Assembly (NCBI GenBank): GCA_944323035.1
Contig: CALUQY010000003.1
Location: 1 to 64,000, forward strand
Reading direction: 5' to 3'
DNA length: 64,000 nucleotides
From: Candidatus Gastranaerophilales bacterium
Lineage (GTDB): Bacteria; Cyanobacteriota; Vampirovibrionia; Gastranaerophilales; Gastranaerophilaceae
Shown here one piece after another: positions 50,750 to 59,292 of the stretch. Below the pieces are notes generated by a model. The model was not told the origin of the DNA. It made no database searches and worked only from the letters and a program-made list of their open reading frames with translations. The position numbers and the translations under genes are program-made. Every line of letters begins with the position of its first letter. The first letter of the stretch is position 1.

Positions 50750-53218
50750 ATGAAAAAGAATGAAACCTTTCTGACGATACACGGGCATTTTTATCAGCCG
50801 CCAAGAGAAAATCCGTGGCTTGAGGCTATAGAAGTTCAGGACAGTGCTGCGCCTTATCATGATTGGAATGAAAGGATTGCAAAAGAGTGTTACAGCCCTA
50901 ATTCTGCATCAAGAATTGTTGATAACAGAAACCGGATTATTGATATTGTAAATAATTATCAATATATGAGTTTTAACTTTGGGCCTACGCTGTTGTCGTG
51001 GATGGAACAATTTGCGCCGCTGACGTATGAGAGAATTATCAAGGCTGATATTGAGAGTGTTCAGGAACATAACGGGCATGGGAATGCTATTGCACAGGTT
51101 TATAACCATATAATTATGCCGCTTGCAAACGAACAGGATAAACAAACTCAGGTTAAGTGGGGCATAAGGGATTTTGAATATCGTTTTGGCAGAAAACCGG
51201 AGGGGATGTGGCTTGCGGAAACCGCGGCGGATGATGCAACTTTGAGAGTTCTTGTTGAAAACGGTATAAAATTTACGATACTTTCACCTTATCAGGCTGA
51301 TAAATTCAGGGAAGAAGGGGCAAAGGAATGGATTGATGTAAGCTGGGGAAATATTGATCCTGCAAGAGCTTACAGATATTATATTGAATCCGATCCGAAA
51401 AAATATATTGATTTATTCTTTTATGACGGAGCGATTTCGCGTTCTGTCGCATTTGACAACCTGCTTGTTGACGGGAATAAGTTTAATAAAAGACTTATGG
51501 AAGGCGTTTCTGATTGCAGGAATTTCCCTCAGCTCGTTCATATTGCAACCGACGGTGAAAGCTACGGCCACCATACGAAATTTGGTGATATGGCGCTTTC
51601 TTTTGTATTAAAAATTAAGGCAAAAGATTCAGGGTTTACAATTACGAATTACGCGGAATTTTTAGAAAAATTCCCTCCGAAATGTGAAGTTAAAATAAAA
51701 CAACCGTCCTCGTGGAGTTGTTCTCACGGTGTCGGCCGCTGGAAAGAGGACTGCGGTTGTTCAACAGGCGGCAAACCGGGCTGGAACCAGAAATGGCGTA
51801 AACCTTTAAGAGATGCTCTTGATTATTTAAGAGATGAAATGATTAGAATTTTTGAGGATAATGCTCCGAGGTATTTTGATAATATCTGGGAGGTCCGGAA
51901 TAAATATGTTGACGTTGTTTTAAACCGACGCGAGAACAATATTTTAAGATTTCAGCGTGAAAATTTCAAGGAAGGTCTATCTGATTTTGATAGGGTAAAG
52001 GCAATGGAACTTCTTGAAATTCAGCGTCAGGCAATGCTTATGTACACAAGCTGCGGCTGGTTCTTCACGGAACTTTCCGGAATTGAAACCGTACAGATTA
52101 TGAAATATGCGGCGCGTGCGATGCAGCTTGCTTACCGCTTTACTGATAAAGATATTGAAAGTAAATTCCTTGAAATTTTATCCGAAGCAAAAAGTAATAT
52201 TCCTGAATACGGAAACGGCAAAGATATTTACGAACGCTGGGTTAAACCGTCTGTTGTTACGGTCAAACAGATTACGTGTTTGTGGGCGCTTTCTTCTATT
52301 TATGAGGACTTTGAAGATGAAGAAGAAGTTTACTGCTACACCGTTACAAGACATTCTTATAAGAGGGTTCAGTGCGGTTCTATGACACTGATTACCGGAC
52401 ACCTTGATGTTAAATCCAAAATTACTCTTGAAAAGAAAGAAATTATGTTCGCTCTTGTCCAGTATGCAGGCGGCGATTTCCATTGCGCAATCAGAGAGTT
52501 CTCGGATGACGGGGATTATAACAGAATTAGAAATAATATTATCAAAACTTTCCTTACAACATCTTTGACGGAAACTATTCGTGCGTTGGATGAATATTTC
52601 GGCAAAGAGTACTTTACGCTTAAAGATATCTTTATTAAGGAAAGACGTAAAGTTATTCAAATTCTGCTGAAGGATAAGTTGAGTAAGTTTGCGGATTACT
52701 ACCGTCAAATTTATCTCGACGGCCGCGGAACCATTTTCCACTTGCAGGCGCTCGGTATGCCTATTCCGAACGAATTTAAACTTGCAGCGGAATACACTTT
52801 GAGCCAGAAATTCAACGAGATTGTATCGGAAAACCACGAACTTTTCGATGAAAATACAATGCAGGCGGCAAGGGATATTATTGCGGAAGCGAAAATGCTT
52901 GGAATTACGCTTGATAAAACCGTTTCCAATGATATCTATACTAAAAAGCTGATTAAAAACCTTAACAGACTTGTTAACAGTCTTGAACGGCAGCAGGCAA
53001 ATGTTATTGTAGATATTTTCCATGAAATTGACGAACTGGAACTCAATCTTGATCTTAAAGAAGCGCAAAATGTTTACTTTAACAAAATTTATATGCGGAT
53101 TATAGAAATTCTTGATGTCCCTCAGGGCACGCCGGATAAGAAGTTTATACAACTTCTTCTTGATATCGGCTCTAAATTGAACATCAACACAGAGTTTTAT
53201 AAGGCAAAATTAAACTAA
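50750..53218 (+). CDS. GH57-family glycoside hydrolase with DUF3536
   Basis: 822 aa. Begins LTIHGHFYQPPRENPWLEAIEVQDSAAPYHDWNE, the GH57 N-terminal motif HxHxxQPP. Further motifs are QEHNGHGNAIAQ (GH57 region 2), the region with EGMWLAETAADDAT (probable catalytic Glu, near residue 150) and HIATDGESYGHHTKFGD (probable acid Asp). The C-terminal 450 residues match the DUF3536 type. It likely acts on alpha-glucan (amylase or glucanotransferase type) in glycogen metabolism. No signal peptide, so cytoplasmic. Confidence 0.9.
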   Translation: MKKNETFLTIHGHFYQPPRENPWLEAIEVQDSAAPYHDWNERIAKECYSPNSASRIVDNRNRIIDIVNNYQYMSFNFGPTLLSWMEQFAPLTYERIIKADIESVQEHNGHGNAIAQVYNHIIMPLANEQDKQTQVKWGIRDFEYRFGRKPEGMWLAETAADDATLRVLVENGIKFTILSPYQADKFREEGAKEWIDVSWGNIDPARAYRYYIESDPKKYIDLFFYDGAISRSVAFDNLLVDGNKFNKRLMEGVSDCRNFPQLVHIATDGESYGHHTKFGDMALSFVLKIKAKDSGFTITNYAEFLEKFPPKCEVKIKQPSSWSCSHGVGRWKEDCGCSTGGKPGWNQKWRKPLRDALDYLRDEMIRIFEDNAPRYFDNIWEVRNKYVDVVLNRRENNILRFQRENFKEGLSDFDRVKAMELLEIQRQAMLMYTSCGWFFTELSGIETVQIMKYAARAMQLAYRFTDKDIESKFLEILSEAKSNIPEYGNGKDIYERWVKPSVVTVKQITCLWALSSIYEDFEDEEEVYCYTVTRHSYKRVQCGSMTLITGHLDVKSKITLEKKEIMFALVQYAGGDFHCAIREFSDDGDYNRIRNNIIKTFLTTSLTETIRALDEYFGKEYFTLKDIFIKERRKVIQILLKDKLSKFADYYRQIYLDGRGTIFHLQALGMPIPNEFKLAAEYTLSQKFNEIVSENHELFDENTMQAARDIIAEAKMLGITLDKTVSNDIYTKKLIKNLNRLVNSLERQQANVIVDIFHEIDELELNLDLKEAQNVYFNKIYMRIIEILDVPQGTPDKKFIQLLLDIGSKLNINTEFYKAKLN

Positions 53219-53220
53219 TA

Positions 53221-53252
53221 AGAAACGCTCACATTAGTGAGCGTTTCTTTTA
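53221..53252. terminator. Bidirectional terminator between GH57 and aroC genes
   Basis: AGAAACGCTCAC (53221-53232), loop ATTA, GTGAGCGTTTCT (53237-53248), then TTTT on the plus strand and a T-run on the minus strand. The stop codon of aroC lies in the loop region. Confidence 0.85.
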
Positions 53253-54292
53253 ATCTCTTTTAAGCTGTCGCCGCCGAATTTTATCAGAAATTCATCTGCA
53301 AGAGCACAGGCTATTCGCGCTTCTGCGATAACCGCGCAGGCTTCAACCGCGCAGGTGTCCGAACGCTCAAAGTGAGCTGCGGTTTCTGTGAGTGTTGATA
53401 AGTCAACAGTGTTTAATGATGAGCGCATTGTCGGAATAGGTTTCATATTAGCGCGGACAACTAAATCTTCACCGTTGGTCATTCCACCTTCAAGCCCGCC
53501 GGCATGGTTGGTTTTTCGTACAATTTTGCCGTTTTCAATGAACATTTCATCGTGAAACTCACGTCCTGTCACTTTATGGGCTATTTCGCCGTCCCCGATA
53601 GCTACAGACTTGACGGCAGGAATACTCATTACCATTTGTGCAATTTTACCGTCAAGCTTTCTGTCATAATGGACAAAAGACCCGAGTCCGACAGGAAGAT
53701 TTTTGAATATAACTTCAAACCTTCCGCCTAAAGTTATGCCTTCTTCTTTTGCTCTGTCAATTTCTGCGTGGAAATCAGCGTCGTTGACCGCGCTGCCGAT
53801 TTGTAGCACTCTGGAAGTTCCTTCAATGCCGAATTCTTTTAAAATTAGTTTCGCAACTGAACCGACCGCAACTTCAATGGCTGTCTGGCGCGCACTTGAA
53901 CGCTCGAGAATATTCCTTAAATCTTTATGCCCGTATTTAACAGCACCCGCCATATCAGCGTGTCCGGGACGACAGGTGGTAAAAGATTTTTCGTCTGTAA
54001 AATCTTCTGCGTACACGCTCATTATTTTTTGCCAGTTTTCAAAATCTTTATTTTTAATAACAAGAGTTATGGGAGAACCCAGAGTTTTGCCAAATCGTAC
54101 ACCAGAAGTTATTTCAATGCGGTCGGTTTCGATTTTCATTCGTCCGCCGCGACCGTAACCGCTCTGACGGCGTTTAAGCTCTTCATTAATAAAATCTTCA
54201 TCTATACTGAAGCCTGCCGGAACCCCTTCAATTATTGCCGTAAGTGCTTTGCCGTGGCTTTCTCCCGCTGTTAAAAATCTGAATTTCTGCAT
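53234..54292 (-). CDS. aroC: Chorismate synthase
   Basis: 352 aa. Signatures: FLTAGESHGKALTAIIEGVPAGF at the N-terminus, RRQSGYGRGGRMKIETD, RPGHADMAGAVKYGHKDLRNILERSSARQTA and AGGLEGGMTNGEDLVVRANMKPIPT. It converts EPSP to chorismate, the last step of the shikimate pathway, using reduced FMN. Length is normal. It lies alone on the minus strand with the gene at 54303 upstream (10 bp gap). Confidence 0.95.
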   Translation of the reverse strand: MQKFRFLTAGESHGKALTAIIEGVPAGFSIDEDFINEELKRRQSGYGRGGRMKIETDRIEITSGVRFGKTLGSPITLVIKNKDFENWQKIMSVYAEDFTDEKSFTTCRPGHADMAGAVKYGHKDLRNILERSSARQTAIEVAVGSVAKLILKEFGIEGTSRVLQIGSAVNDADFHAEIDRAKEEGITLGGRFEVIFKNLPVGLGSFVHYDRKLDGKIAQMVMSIPAVKSVAIGDGEIAHKVTGREFHDEMFIENGKIVRKTNHAGGLEGGMTNGEDLVVRANMKPIPTMRSSLNTVDLSTLTETAAHFERSDTCAVEACAVIAEARIACALADEFLIKFGGDSLKEIKRNAH

Positions 54293-54302
54293 CTTGTGCG
54301 AC

Positions 54303-54782
54303 CTATTTTTCTTTTTCTGCGTATTTCAGGAAGGTTTGAACTTTTGTCTGCATCATTTCTTCTGTGATTAACCATTTGCCGTCAGGTTGCTTGGTGACAA
54401 TCATATAGGTTTTGAGTTTATAATTTTCGCCGGACGGCTGTCTGAGCGATGAAATTTTGTAACCGTTTGCAACTTTTTCAGCTTTAATGTCAGTGTAAGT
54501 GTTTGTATAGTGGCGTAATTTTGCGCCTGCCTGCCCGATTTTCATCTGTTTGATATAAGTTGCGGTATCAGTATATGCATTAGCTGTTGTTCCGTCTGGT
54601 TTTACAACCTGTCTTATGATTTTCGCATTAGGTGAATACAAGGTCGTAATCACAGGATTGTAAGTGTTTGCTGCTTTTACATAGTCGTTGAAAAACTTAA
54701 TAGCATCCTGTTGATCGTCAGCCAGTGCCGGACATAACGTCGTCATAAACATTAATGATAATGATAATAAAAATTTTTTCAT
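54303..54782 (-). CDS. Secreted NTF2-like protein of unknown function
   Basis: 159 aa with a signal peptide (MKKFLLSLSLMFMTTLCPALA). The mature part DDQQDAIKFFNDYVKAANTYNPVITTLYSPNAKI is the start of an SnoaL/NTF2-type cone fold, and MIVTKQPDGKWLITEEM the end strand. AAAGGAG precedes the ATG. Such small domains bind hydrophobic ligands or serve as assembly parts. Nothing here defines which. Confidence 0.72.
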   Translation of the reverse strand: MKKFLLSLSLMFMTTLCPALADDQQDAIKFFNDYVKAANTYNPVITTLYSPNAKIIRQVVKPDGTTANAYTDTATYIKQMKIGQAGAKLRHYTNTYTDIKAEKVANGYKISSLRQPSGENYKLKTYMIVTKQPDGKWLITEEMMQTKVQTFLKYAEKEK

Positions 54783-54887
54783 AAAATGATTTTCTCCTTT
54801 ACCTTTTATTGATTGTAACGAAAAAAGATGCTAAAAAGTTCAATCTCTCAGGCTATATTTTAGCAAAGACGGGCTAAAATTGCAAAT

Positions 54888-55045
54888 AAAAGAAACGCCG
54901 CGGGGTAATCGCGGCGTGTTTGTGATTTGTTATGCTAAACTTATATCGGGCTGAGAAAGGAGTACAGCCCGGAGGTAAATGTTGTTAAGATATTCAATCT
55001 AAGCACTTTTCTTGCATAATTTATTCCTTTTTGGTGTTTTACTGG
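54888..55045 (-). ncRNA. Candidate small RNA, divergent from the XRE gene
   Basis: On the minus strand TTGCAA (55074-55079) and TATAAT (55051-55056) are 17 nt apart, predicting a start near 55044. Two hairpins follow: CGGGCTG/CAGCCCG (54947-54971) and ACGCCGCG/CGCGGCGT (54895-54917), the last with TTTCTTTTATTT after it as a terminator. Only a 7-codon frame (MQEKCLD) is present. The XRE operator repeat lies within the promoter spacer, so the RNA is probably controlled by that regulator. Confidence 0.5.
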
Positions 55046-55063
55046 CTAAAATTATACATTATA

Positions 55064-55102
55064 TATAACCAATTTGCAATATGTTATAACCAATTTGTTA
55101 TA
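55064..55102. promoter_or_regulatory. Operators for the XRE regulator between sRNA and regulator gene
   Basis: TATAACCAATTTG occurs at 55064-55076 and at 55085-55097. The second copy extends to the palindrome TATAAC-CAATTT-GTTATA (55085-55102). Spacing is 21 bp, two helical turns. They lie between the -10 boxes of both divergent promoters. Confidence 0.65.
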
Positions 55103-55135
55103 GAGGTTTGGTAACTCAACTTTTATAATATTTAT

Positions 55136-55357
55136 ATGCTTTGTGATGTAAGTAAAAATTTAGCATATAATCTTAGAGTTGAGAGAACTAAAAAGAGGTT
55201 ATCTCAGGAAAAACTGGCGGAATTCGCAGATGTTTCTATGAAACATATTACTATGATTGAAACTTGCAAAGTAAATCCAAGCATAAATATTGTTTGCAGT
55301 CTGGCAAAGGTTTTAAATGTGACTGTTGATAAGCTGATTGCAGATATTGAAATGTAA
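55136..55357 (+). CDS. XRE-family regulator
   Basis: 73 aa, one helix-turn-helix: NLAYNLRVERTKKRLSQEKLAEFADVSMKHITMIETCKVNPSINIVCSLAKVLNV. TATAAT at 55124-55129 lies 6 nt before the ATG and there is no Shine-Dalgarno box, so translation is probably leaderless. It likely regulates itself and the divergent sRNA through the repeats at 55064-55102. The small hydrophobic peptide gene follows 73 bp downstream. Confidence 0.83.
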   Translation: MLCDVSKNLAYNLRVERTKKRLSQEKLAEFADVSMKHITMIETCKVNPSINIVCSLAKVLNVTVDKLIADIEM

Positions 55358-55430
55358 AAGGGTAAGTACCCCTTCACCCCTCTGGCACACACGATTATAT
55401 GAAGAAATCGGTCAGAAAGGAGGTGATAAC

Positions 55431-55517
55431 GTGGTTAATTTATTGGCAACAATAATAAAAGCCCTAGTTATACTAGAGCTTTTAGCTAAATTGATTTTAG
55501 CACTAATCACATTATAG
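55431..55517 (+). CDS. 28-aa hydrophobic peptide with a near-perfect Shine-Dalgarno sequence
   Basis: GTG start preceded by AGAAAGGAGGTGATAAC, which matches the full anti-SD complement at normal distance. The peptide is MVNLLATIIKALVILELLAKLI followed by LALITL: one membrane-spanning helix with two Lys and one Glu. The size, the hydrophobic helix and the very strong RBS resemble type I toxin or stress peptides. It is not a known family to me. A strong hairpin follows at 55528-55569. Expression probably needs tight control. Confidence 0.6.
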   Translation: MVNLLATIIKALVILELLAKLILALITL

Positions 55518-55527
55518 GGTATGAAGT

Positions 55528-55569
55528 GAAGTCCTCGACACCCGACTAAAGCTGTCGGGGGCTTCCCCC
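55528..55569 (+). terminator. Hairpin downstream of the small peptide gene, IS605-end-like
   Basis: GAAG (55528-55531) ... CCCGAC (55541-55546) pairs with GTCGGG (55554-55559) ... CTTC (55562-55565), followed by a C-tract and later TATTTTTTGCTC. It would end the peptide mRNA. The shape GAAG...CCGACTAAAGC...GTCGGGGGCTTC also resembles the end hairpins of IS200/IS605-type elements, so it may be a relic of one. Confidence 0.5.
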
Positions 55570-55622
55570 CTATGTAATCATTATTTACTATTTTTTGCTC
55601 TTTGTCAAGTGGGTTCGTTCCG

Positions 55623-56216
55623 CTATATCGCAGCCGGAAGTTCGGGCAGCGGCTGCTCAAGTGAGTTCATTTTCTTGACGCTTGCTCTTATGTAACTTTT
55701 TACCGCAGGCGTGATGATTAAATCGGGTTCCGATATGGTAAAATTATCCAAAACCGTTATGCCGCGCTGGTAATTTCCGCTTTCAACATACAAAACTCCG
55801 CTCATAAGCTGGTTATACGGGTTCGTAAAGTCGGAAAACTGTTCAAGTTTTTTGTCCAGTAACTTGTTGGCTATCAGGCATCTGGCAAGGTTTATGTAGT
55901 AGTTAAGGTTAAGGTTATAGAGAGTTAAGGCTCTTTCGTAGCAGTCCAGTGCAAGTTCGGGGTGTTCGATTTTCATGTAACAGTCGCCGAGGTTCGTGTA
56001 GTATACCGCGGTTGCCTGACTTTCGGGGTTAAGGCTTATAGCGATTTTAAACTCCTGAATTGCCGCGTAGTAAGAACGTTCGCTCATATACATAATTCCG
56101 AGGTTATTGTGGTTGTTGGAATTCCTGACCGCGTTGATTACCGGTACATCGGGTTTACGATAGCCGGATGTAAGTGCACTGAAAAATATTAAACTTATTA
56201 TAAAAAACTTTTTCAT
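55623..56216 (-). CDS. Secreted TPR protein
   Basis: 197 aa with an N-terminal signal peptide (MKKFFIISLIFFSALTSG). Three TPR units are visible: HNNLGIMYMSERSYYAAIQEFKIAISLNP, VYYTNLGDCYMKIEHPELALDCYERALTL and NYYINLARCLIANKLLDKKLEQF. TPR domains bind partner proteins. It overlaps the MBL-fold gene by 4 nt, so they are cotranslated. The partner is not known. Confidence 0.82.
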   Translation of the reverse strand: MKKFFIISLIFFSALTSGYRKPDVPVINAVRNSNNHNNLGIMYMSERSYYAAIQEFKIAISLNPESQATAVYYTNLGDCYMKIEHPELALDCYERALTLYNLNLNYYINLARCLIANKLLDKKLEQFSDFTNPYNQLMSGVLYVESGNYQRGITVLDNFTISEPDLIITPAVKSYIRASVKKMNSLEQPLPELPAAI

Positions 56217-57142
56217 AGCAGGTTAATTTCAAGCCCTTCAGAGGCGAGAATTTTTGTGTCACCGTTTGCGAAATCTTCTTTTATCCGGTCTAATTTTTTG
56301 TCGTCATAGGATGGATCAAAGTGGAAGAATACAAGTTTTTGTGCATTAATTTGTTTTTGCGCATCAACTGCCATTTCAAAAGTAGAATGTCCGTAGCCTT
56401 GTTTTGGCGCAAATGTATCAAGATAATCTTCCGTTGTGTATTGAGCATCGTGGATTAGAAGGCTGCAATTTCTTGCAAATTTTGCGAGTTTTTTGTCGCC
56501 GCCGATGTAGCTTTCTTTGTCGGTTGCGTAGACCAGAGATTTATCTTTGTATGCGATTTTGTAAATCATAACGCCGTTTTGCGGATGTGCGTAAGATTTA
56601 TAGCAGGAAATTATGACTTCTTCGCCCTGCGGAATTAAGTCGTTGTCGGATTCTATTCTTTTAACAACAGGATCAGAGCCGCCGTTGAGAATTATGCAGT
56701 CGGTTTCTTGCAGGTTGTGAATATTCACCTGTCCTGCGATATCGCCTAAATCCAGAGGAAAAGATTTATTAAACAGCAGCGTTGAAAGTTCCTGTGCCAG
56801 ATCCTCTTCAAAATCGCAGTTGCCAAAAACATTTAGAACGGTTGAAGGCAAATGCAGCGGACGGAAGAAGGTAAATCCTTGAATATGATCCTGATGAATA
56901 TGCGACAGCAGCAGAACCGCTTTAATACTTTTGCGTTTAGCTTTGTCCATTGATGAATTTATATGAGCCTGCAGCAGGTCGCTGCCCAAATCAATTAAAC
57001 CTGTTCCGGCATCAAGGATTATAAGCTGGCCGCCAACGTTAACTTCTACGCAGGCTGTATTGCCGCCGTATTTTAAAAATTCGCCTTTTGCTATAGGGTA
57101 GCTTCCTCTTACACCTCTGAATTTTATTTTAAATTCGCTCAT
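56213..57142 (-). CDS. MBL-fold metallo-hydrolase
   Basis: 309 aa. Metal motifs: LLSHIHQDHIQGFTFF (HxHxDH), later SCYKSYAHPQNGV and LLIHDAQYT (metal Asp), and KLVFFHFDPSYDDKK (final His). It begins KFRGVRGSYPIAKGEFLKYGGNTACVEVNVGG, typical of the RNase Z/phosphodiesterase-like branch with the GGNT motif. It may act on cyclic nucleotides, given this branch. Overlaps the TPR gene by 4 nt. Confidence 0.87.
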   Translation of the reverse strand: MSEFKIKFRGVRGSYPIAKGEFLKYGGNTACVEVNVGGQLIILDAGTGLIDLGSDLLQAHINSSMDKAKRKSIKAVLLLSHIHQDHIQGFTFFRPLHLPSTVLNVFGNCDFEEDLAQELSTLLFNKSFPLDLGDIAGQVNIHNLQETDCIILNGGSDPVVKRIESDNDLIPQGEEVIISCYKSYAHPQNGVMIYKIAYKDKSLVYATDKESYIGGDKKLAKFARNCSLLIHDAQYTTEDYLDTFAPKQGYGHSTFEMAVDAQKQINAQKLVFFHFDPSYDDKKLDRIKEDFANGDTKILASEGLEINLL

Positions 57143-57165
57143 TATGGCCTCATTTCTTTTTTGTA

Positions 57166-58182
57166 TTATATGGCGTTTCTGTCTATCCGCGAAGCGGTGC
57201 GGCGGAGAACTGCTTTATTTATTGTGTAAACACCGTTCCTGTCGCTTTCTTCACCTTCCGGAATTTCCGGTGTTACGATAAATAATTTCGCCTGAGTACG
57301 GATATTATCCAGTCTGCTGTTTTTAGTTTTAATGTCAAAAATAACTTTGTCATCTTCGTTTGTAATTTTTATTTCTCTAAACGCGTTCGGGTAGCTGACA
57401 AGCGCCGGCGTGCTGACAAATAAAATATTGTTCATCTGTTTTATTTTGGAAACATGGTAGTGACCCTGAAATACTGCAATAGGGTTTTTGTACTTGCCTA
57501 TAACCTTCATAACGTCTGTAGAGTTAAGCATTTTGTGGTGTTCGGCGGAAATCGGCTCCTGAATCGGTACGTGCAGGAAGATTAAAACTATTTGTTTTTG
57601 TGACGCTTCTAATTCTTTGTCAAGCCATTCGAGTTCTTCTTTCGGAATTTCGCCGTTAGACGTCAGGCGATCGCGGATTATGGAATCCAGAACGATAACT
57701 TTGTACCCTTTTTTCGGCGAGAAAGAGTAGTAAGGTTTGTCAAACTTGAAATGCGGGTTTGACTTTTTGACCTGCGCAATGTAGCGTGCCGGTGTCAGAT
57801 AACCGCCCAGCATAGAATCGTGGTTTCCGAAAGTATAGTACCACGGAGCTTTGATATTTTTTGCGTGTTCAAGAAATCCTGCCAGTTCGCTTTCTTTTGC
57901 CTTGTCTACTAAATCCCCGCCAAACATAACGAACGAAACTCCCGGAATTTCATTAATCTGTGCAATTGCATCGTCAAAGAGTTCCGGTGAATTTTTGCGC
58001 ATTTTATAAGGCGTGTTGTCAAGTTCCTTTGAAAAGTGGACATCCGAAATATGCACAAACTTTAATTCATCAACATTCTGTGCAAAACTGTTCAGGCAGA
58101 AAATTAAACCGATTATTGCAAACGCTGAAATCGTTATGTCGCGTATATGTCTTATTAAACCTTTTCTTTTTCTGGCTTTCAT
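57166..58182 (-). CDS. Membrane-anchored metallophosphoesterase
   Basis: 338 aa. A basic N-terminus with one membrane segment (ISAFAIIGLIFCLNSFA) is followed by calcineurin-like motifs: FVHISDVHFSKELDN (DxH), MFGGDLVDK (GGDxxD), YTFGNHDSM (GNHD), IFLHVPIQEP (late H) and FQGHYHVSK (GHxH). All metal ligands are present. The last residues (KAVLRRTASRIDRNAI) are encoded by partial repeat copy G, a C-terminal extension by a repeat. Substrate unknown. Confidence 0.88.
   Translation of the reverse strand: MKARKRKGLIRHIRDITISAFAIIGLIFCLNSFAQNVDELKFVHISDVHFSKELDNTPYKMRKNSPELFDDAIAQINEIPGVSFVMFGGDLVDKAKESELAGFLEHAKNIKAPWYYTFGNHDSMLGGYLTPARYIAQVKKSNPHFKFDKPYYSFSPKKGYKVIVLDSIIRDRLTSNGEIPKEELEWLDKELEASQKQIVLIFLHVPIQEPISAEHHKMLNSTDVMKVIGKYKNPIAVFQGHYHVSKIKQMNNILFVSTPALVSYPNAFREIKITNEDDKVIFDIKTKNSRLDNIRTQAKLFIVTPEIPEGEESDRNGVYTINKAVLRRTASRIDRNAI
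57187..57220. repeat. Dispersed repeat, partial copy G inside a coding region
   Basis: GTGCGGCGGAGAACTGCTTT and TATT following match the right end of the repeat family. It is within the 3' coding part of the minus-strand metallophosphoesterase gene, translated there as the segment around VLRRTA. Confidence 0.6.
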
Positions 58183-58202
58183 TCTTCTTTCTCAGCAGCC
58201 GT

Positions 58203-59033
58203 TTAGCCTGCGTTCAGAGTTGACAACGGAGAATTACTTCTTCTCTTTACATCATTATACATTGGCAGAATTGTTTTGTCGTCCTCAAAAAGTAGGATTG
58301 CTCTTTCAAAATTCAATACAGCCTTTTTGTAGTCGCCAAGTTTGTAATCACAGGTTCCGAGATACTTGAACACAAGGTACGTGCGGATTTCCTGACTTAC
58401 TTTGTTGAGAATTTCTCTTGCCTCTTTGTACCTGCCGGCTTCTGTAAGAATAATTCCTTCCGTGAGTTTGTATTCGAGGTTTGTATTGAGTGCATTCGCA
58501 GCCTTGATGTCATCAAGCGCATATTGCGTGTTGTTTAAATTTAAATTGGTCTTTGCGCGCAGCATAAGTGCAAAATCCGAGTTGCGCTCTTTTGTAAGAT
58601 AGAAATCCAGATTGTATTTAGCATCCTGAAAATTTTTCATCTCATAGCAGGTGATTGCAAGCCCGAGATAGTTCGGCGCAAACTGCGGGTTTTCGCTTAT
58701 CCCTTTTTTGTAGTAAGAAATGGCTTTGTTGTAATCCTTTGCGATACGTGCGTTTTCAGCCTCAATATAGTTTACGTCCGAGGAGGAAGCCTGACTTGGA
58801 AAATTTATACTTGGCTGCCCCATAATTTTTGATAAATCATTTTTCATCTCAAGCAGCCTTGAATTTTGCGGTTCAATGGCTAACGCCTTGTTGATGTAGC
58901 CCAGCGCCTGTGAATATTTGCCGTCCTGAGCATAAGAGGATGCGATATCAATATAATCTTCACTTAACGCGTGCGCTACGCCCGCCCCAGGAATCATAAT
59001 TAAAGCTAAAAGTGTTAAAACAATTCTCTTCAT
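58203..59033 (-). CDS. Secreted TPR protein
   Basis: 276 aa with a signal peptide (MKRIVLTLLALIMIPGAGVAHA). TPR units: DIASSYAQDGKYSQALGYINKALAIEP, AENARIAKDYNKAISYYKKGISENP, LGLAITCYEMKNFQDAKYNLDFYL and FKYLGTCDYKLGDYKKAVLNFERAIL. TATAAT on the minus strand (59045-59040) lies 6 nt before the ATG and there is no Shine-Dalgarno box, so it is probably leaderless. The 3' end has AACGGAGAATTACTT, perhaps a decayed repeat tail. Confidence 0.82.
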   Translation of the reverse strand: MKRIVLTLLALIMIPGAGVAHALSEDYIDIASSYAQDGKYSQALGYINKALAIEPQNSRLLEMKNDLSKIMGQPSINFPSQASSSDVNYIEAENARIAKDYNKAISYYKKGISENPQFAPNYLGLAITCYEMKNFQDAKYNLDFYLTKERNSDFALMLRAKTNLNLNNTQYALDDIKAANALNTNLEYKLTEGIILTEAGRYKEAREILNKVSQEIRTYLVFKYLGTCDYKLGDYKKAVLNFERAILLFEDDKTILPMYNDVKRRSNSPLSTLNAG

Positions 59034-59058
59034 ATAAAAATTATAGCATAAAAAGTAA

Positions 59059-59283
59059 TTAATGGCAGTATTTAAAAACTTCTTCCCATTTAACGCCGAG
59101 GGCTTCAGCGATTAGAATTAGCGTGGCAAATCGCGGGTTTGAAATCTGATAATTTTCGAGTCTGCAATAGTTGGAATAATCAAGCCTGACCTTTTCTGCA
59201 ACCTGTTTTTTGGTTAGCCCGCGAGCCTGCCTTATTCTCTTAATATTATTAATAACTAATTTTAGTCCTTCGTTGCTGTCCAT
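59059..59283 (-). CDS. XRE-family regulator (divergent pair, left)
   Basis: 74 aa, one helix-turn-helix: NIKRIRQARGLTKKQVAEKVRLDYSNYCRLENYQISNPRFATLILIAEAL. It is divergent from a second XRE gene at 59346 across a palindromic operator at 59293-59313. One of the two probably binds it. Confidence 0.82.
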   Translation of the reverse strand: MDSNEGLKLVINNIKRIRQARGLTKKQVAEKVRLDYSNYCRLENYQISNPRFATLILIAEALGVKWEEVFKYCH

Positions 59284-59292
59284 TTTTTCTGT

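Noticed and set aside
52178-53152. 324-codon minus-strand frame within the GH57 gene
   Set aside because: It is a long antisense shadow of a well-supported gene, without a ribosome-binding site or recognisable domain.
55528-55569. Intact IS200/IS605 element
   Set aside because: Only an end-like hairpin is present. No tnpA or tnpB frame exists nearby, so at most it is a relic.
58203-58245. Further decayed copy of the dispersed repeat at the end of the TPR gene
   Set aside because: Only AACGGAGAATTACTT is similar, too short and too diverged to call.
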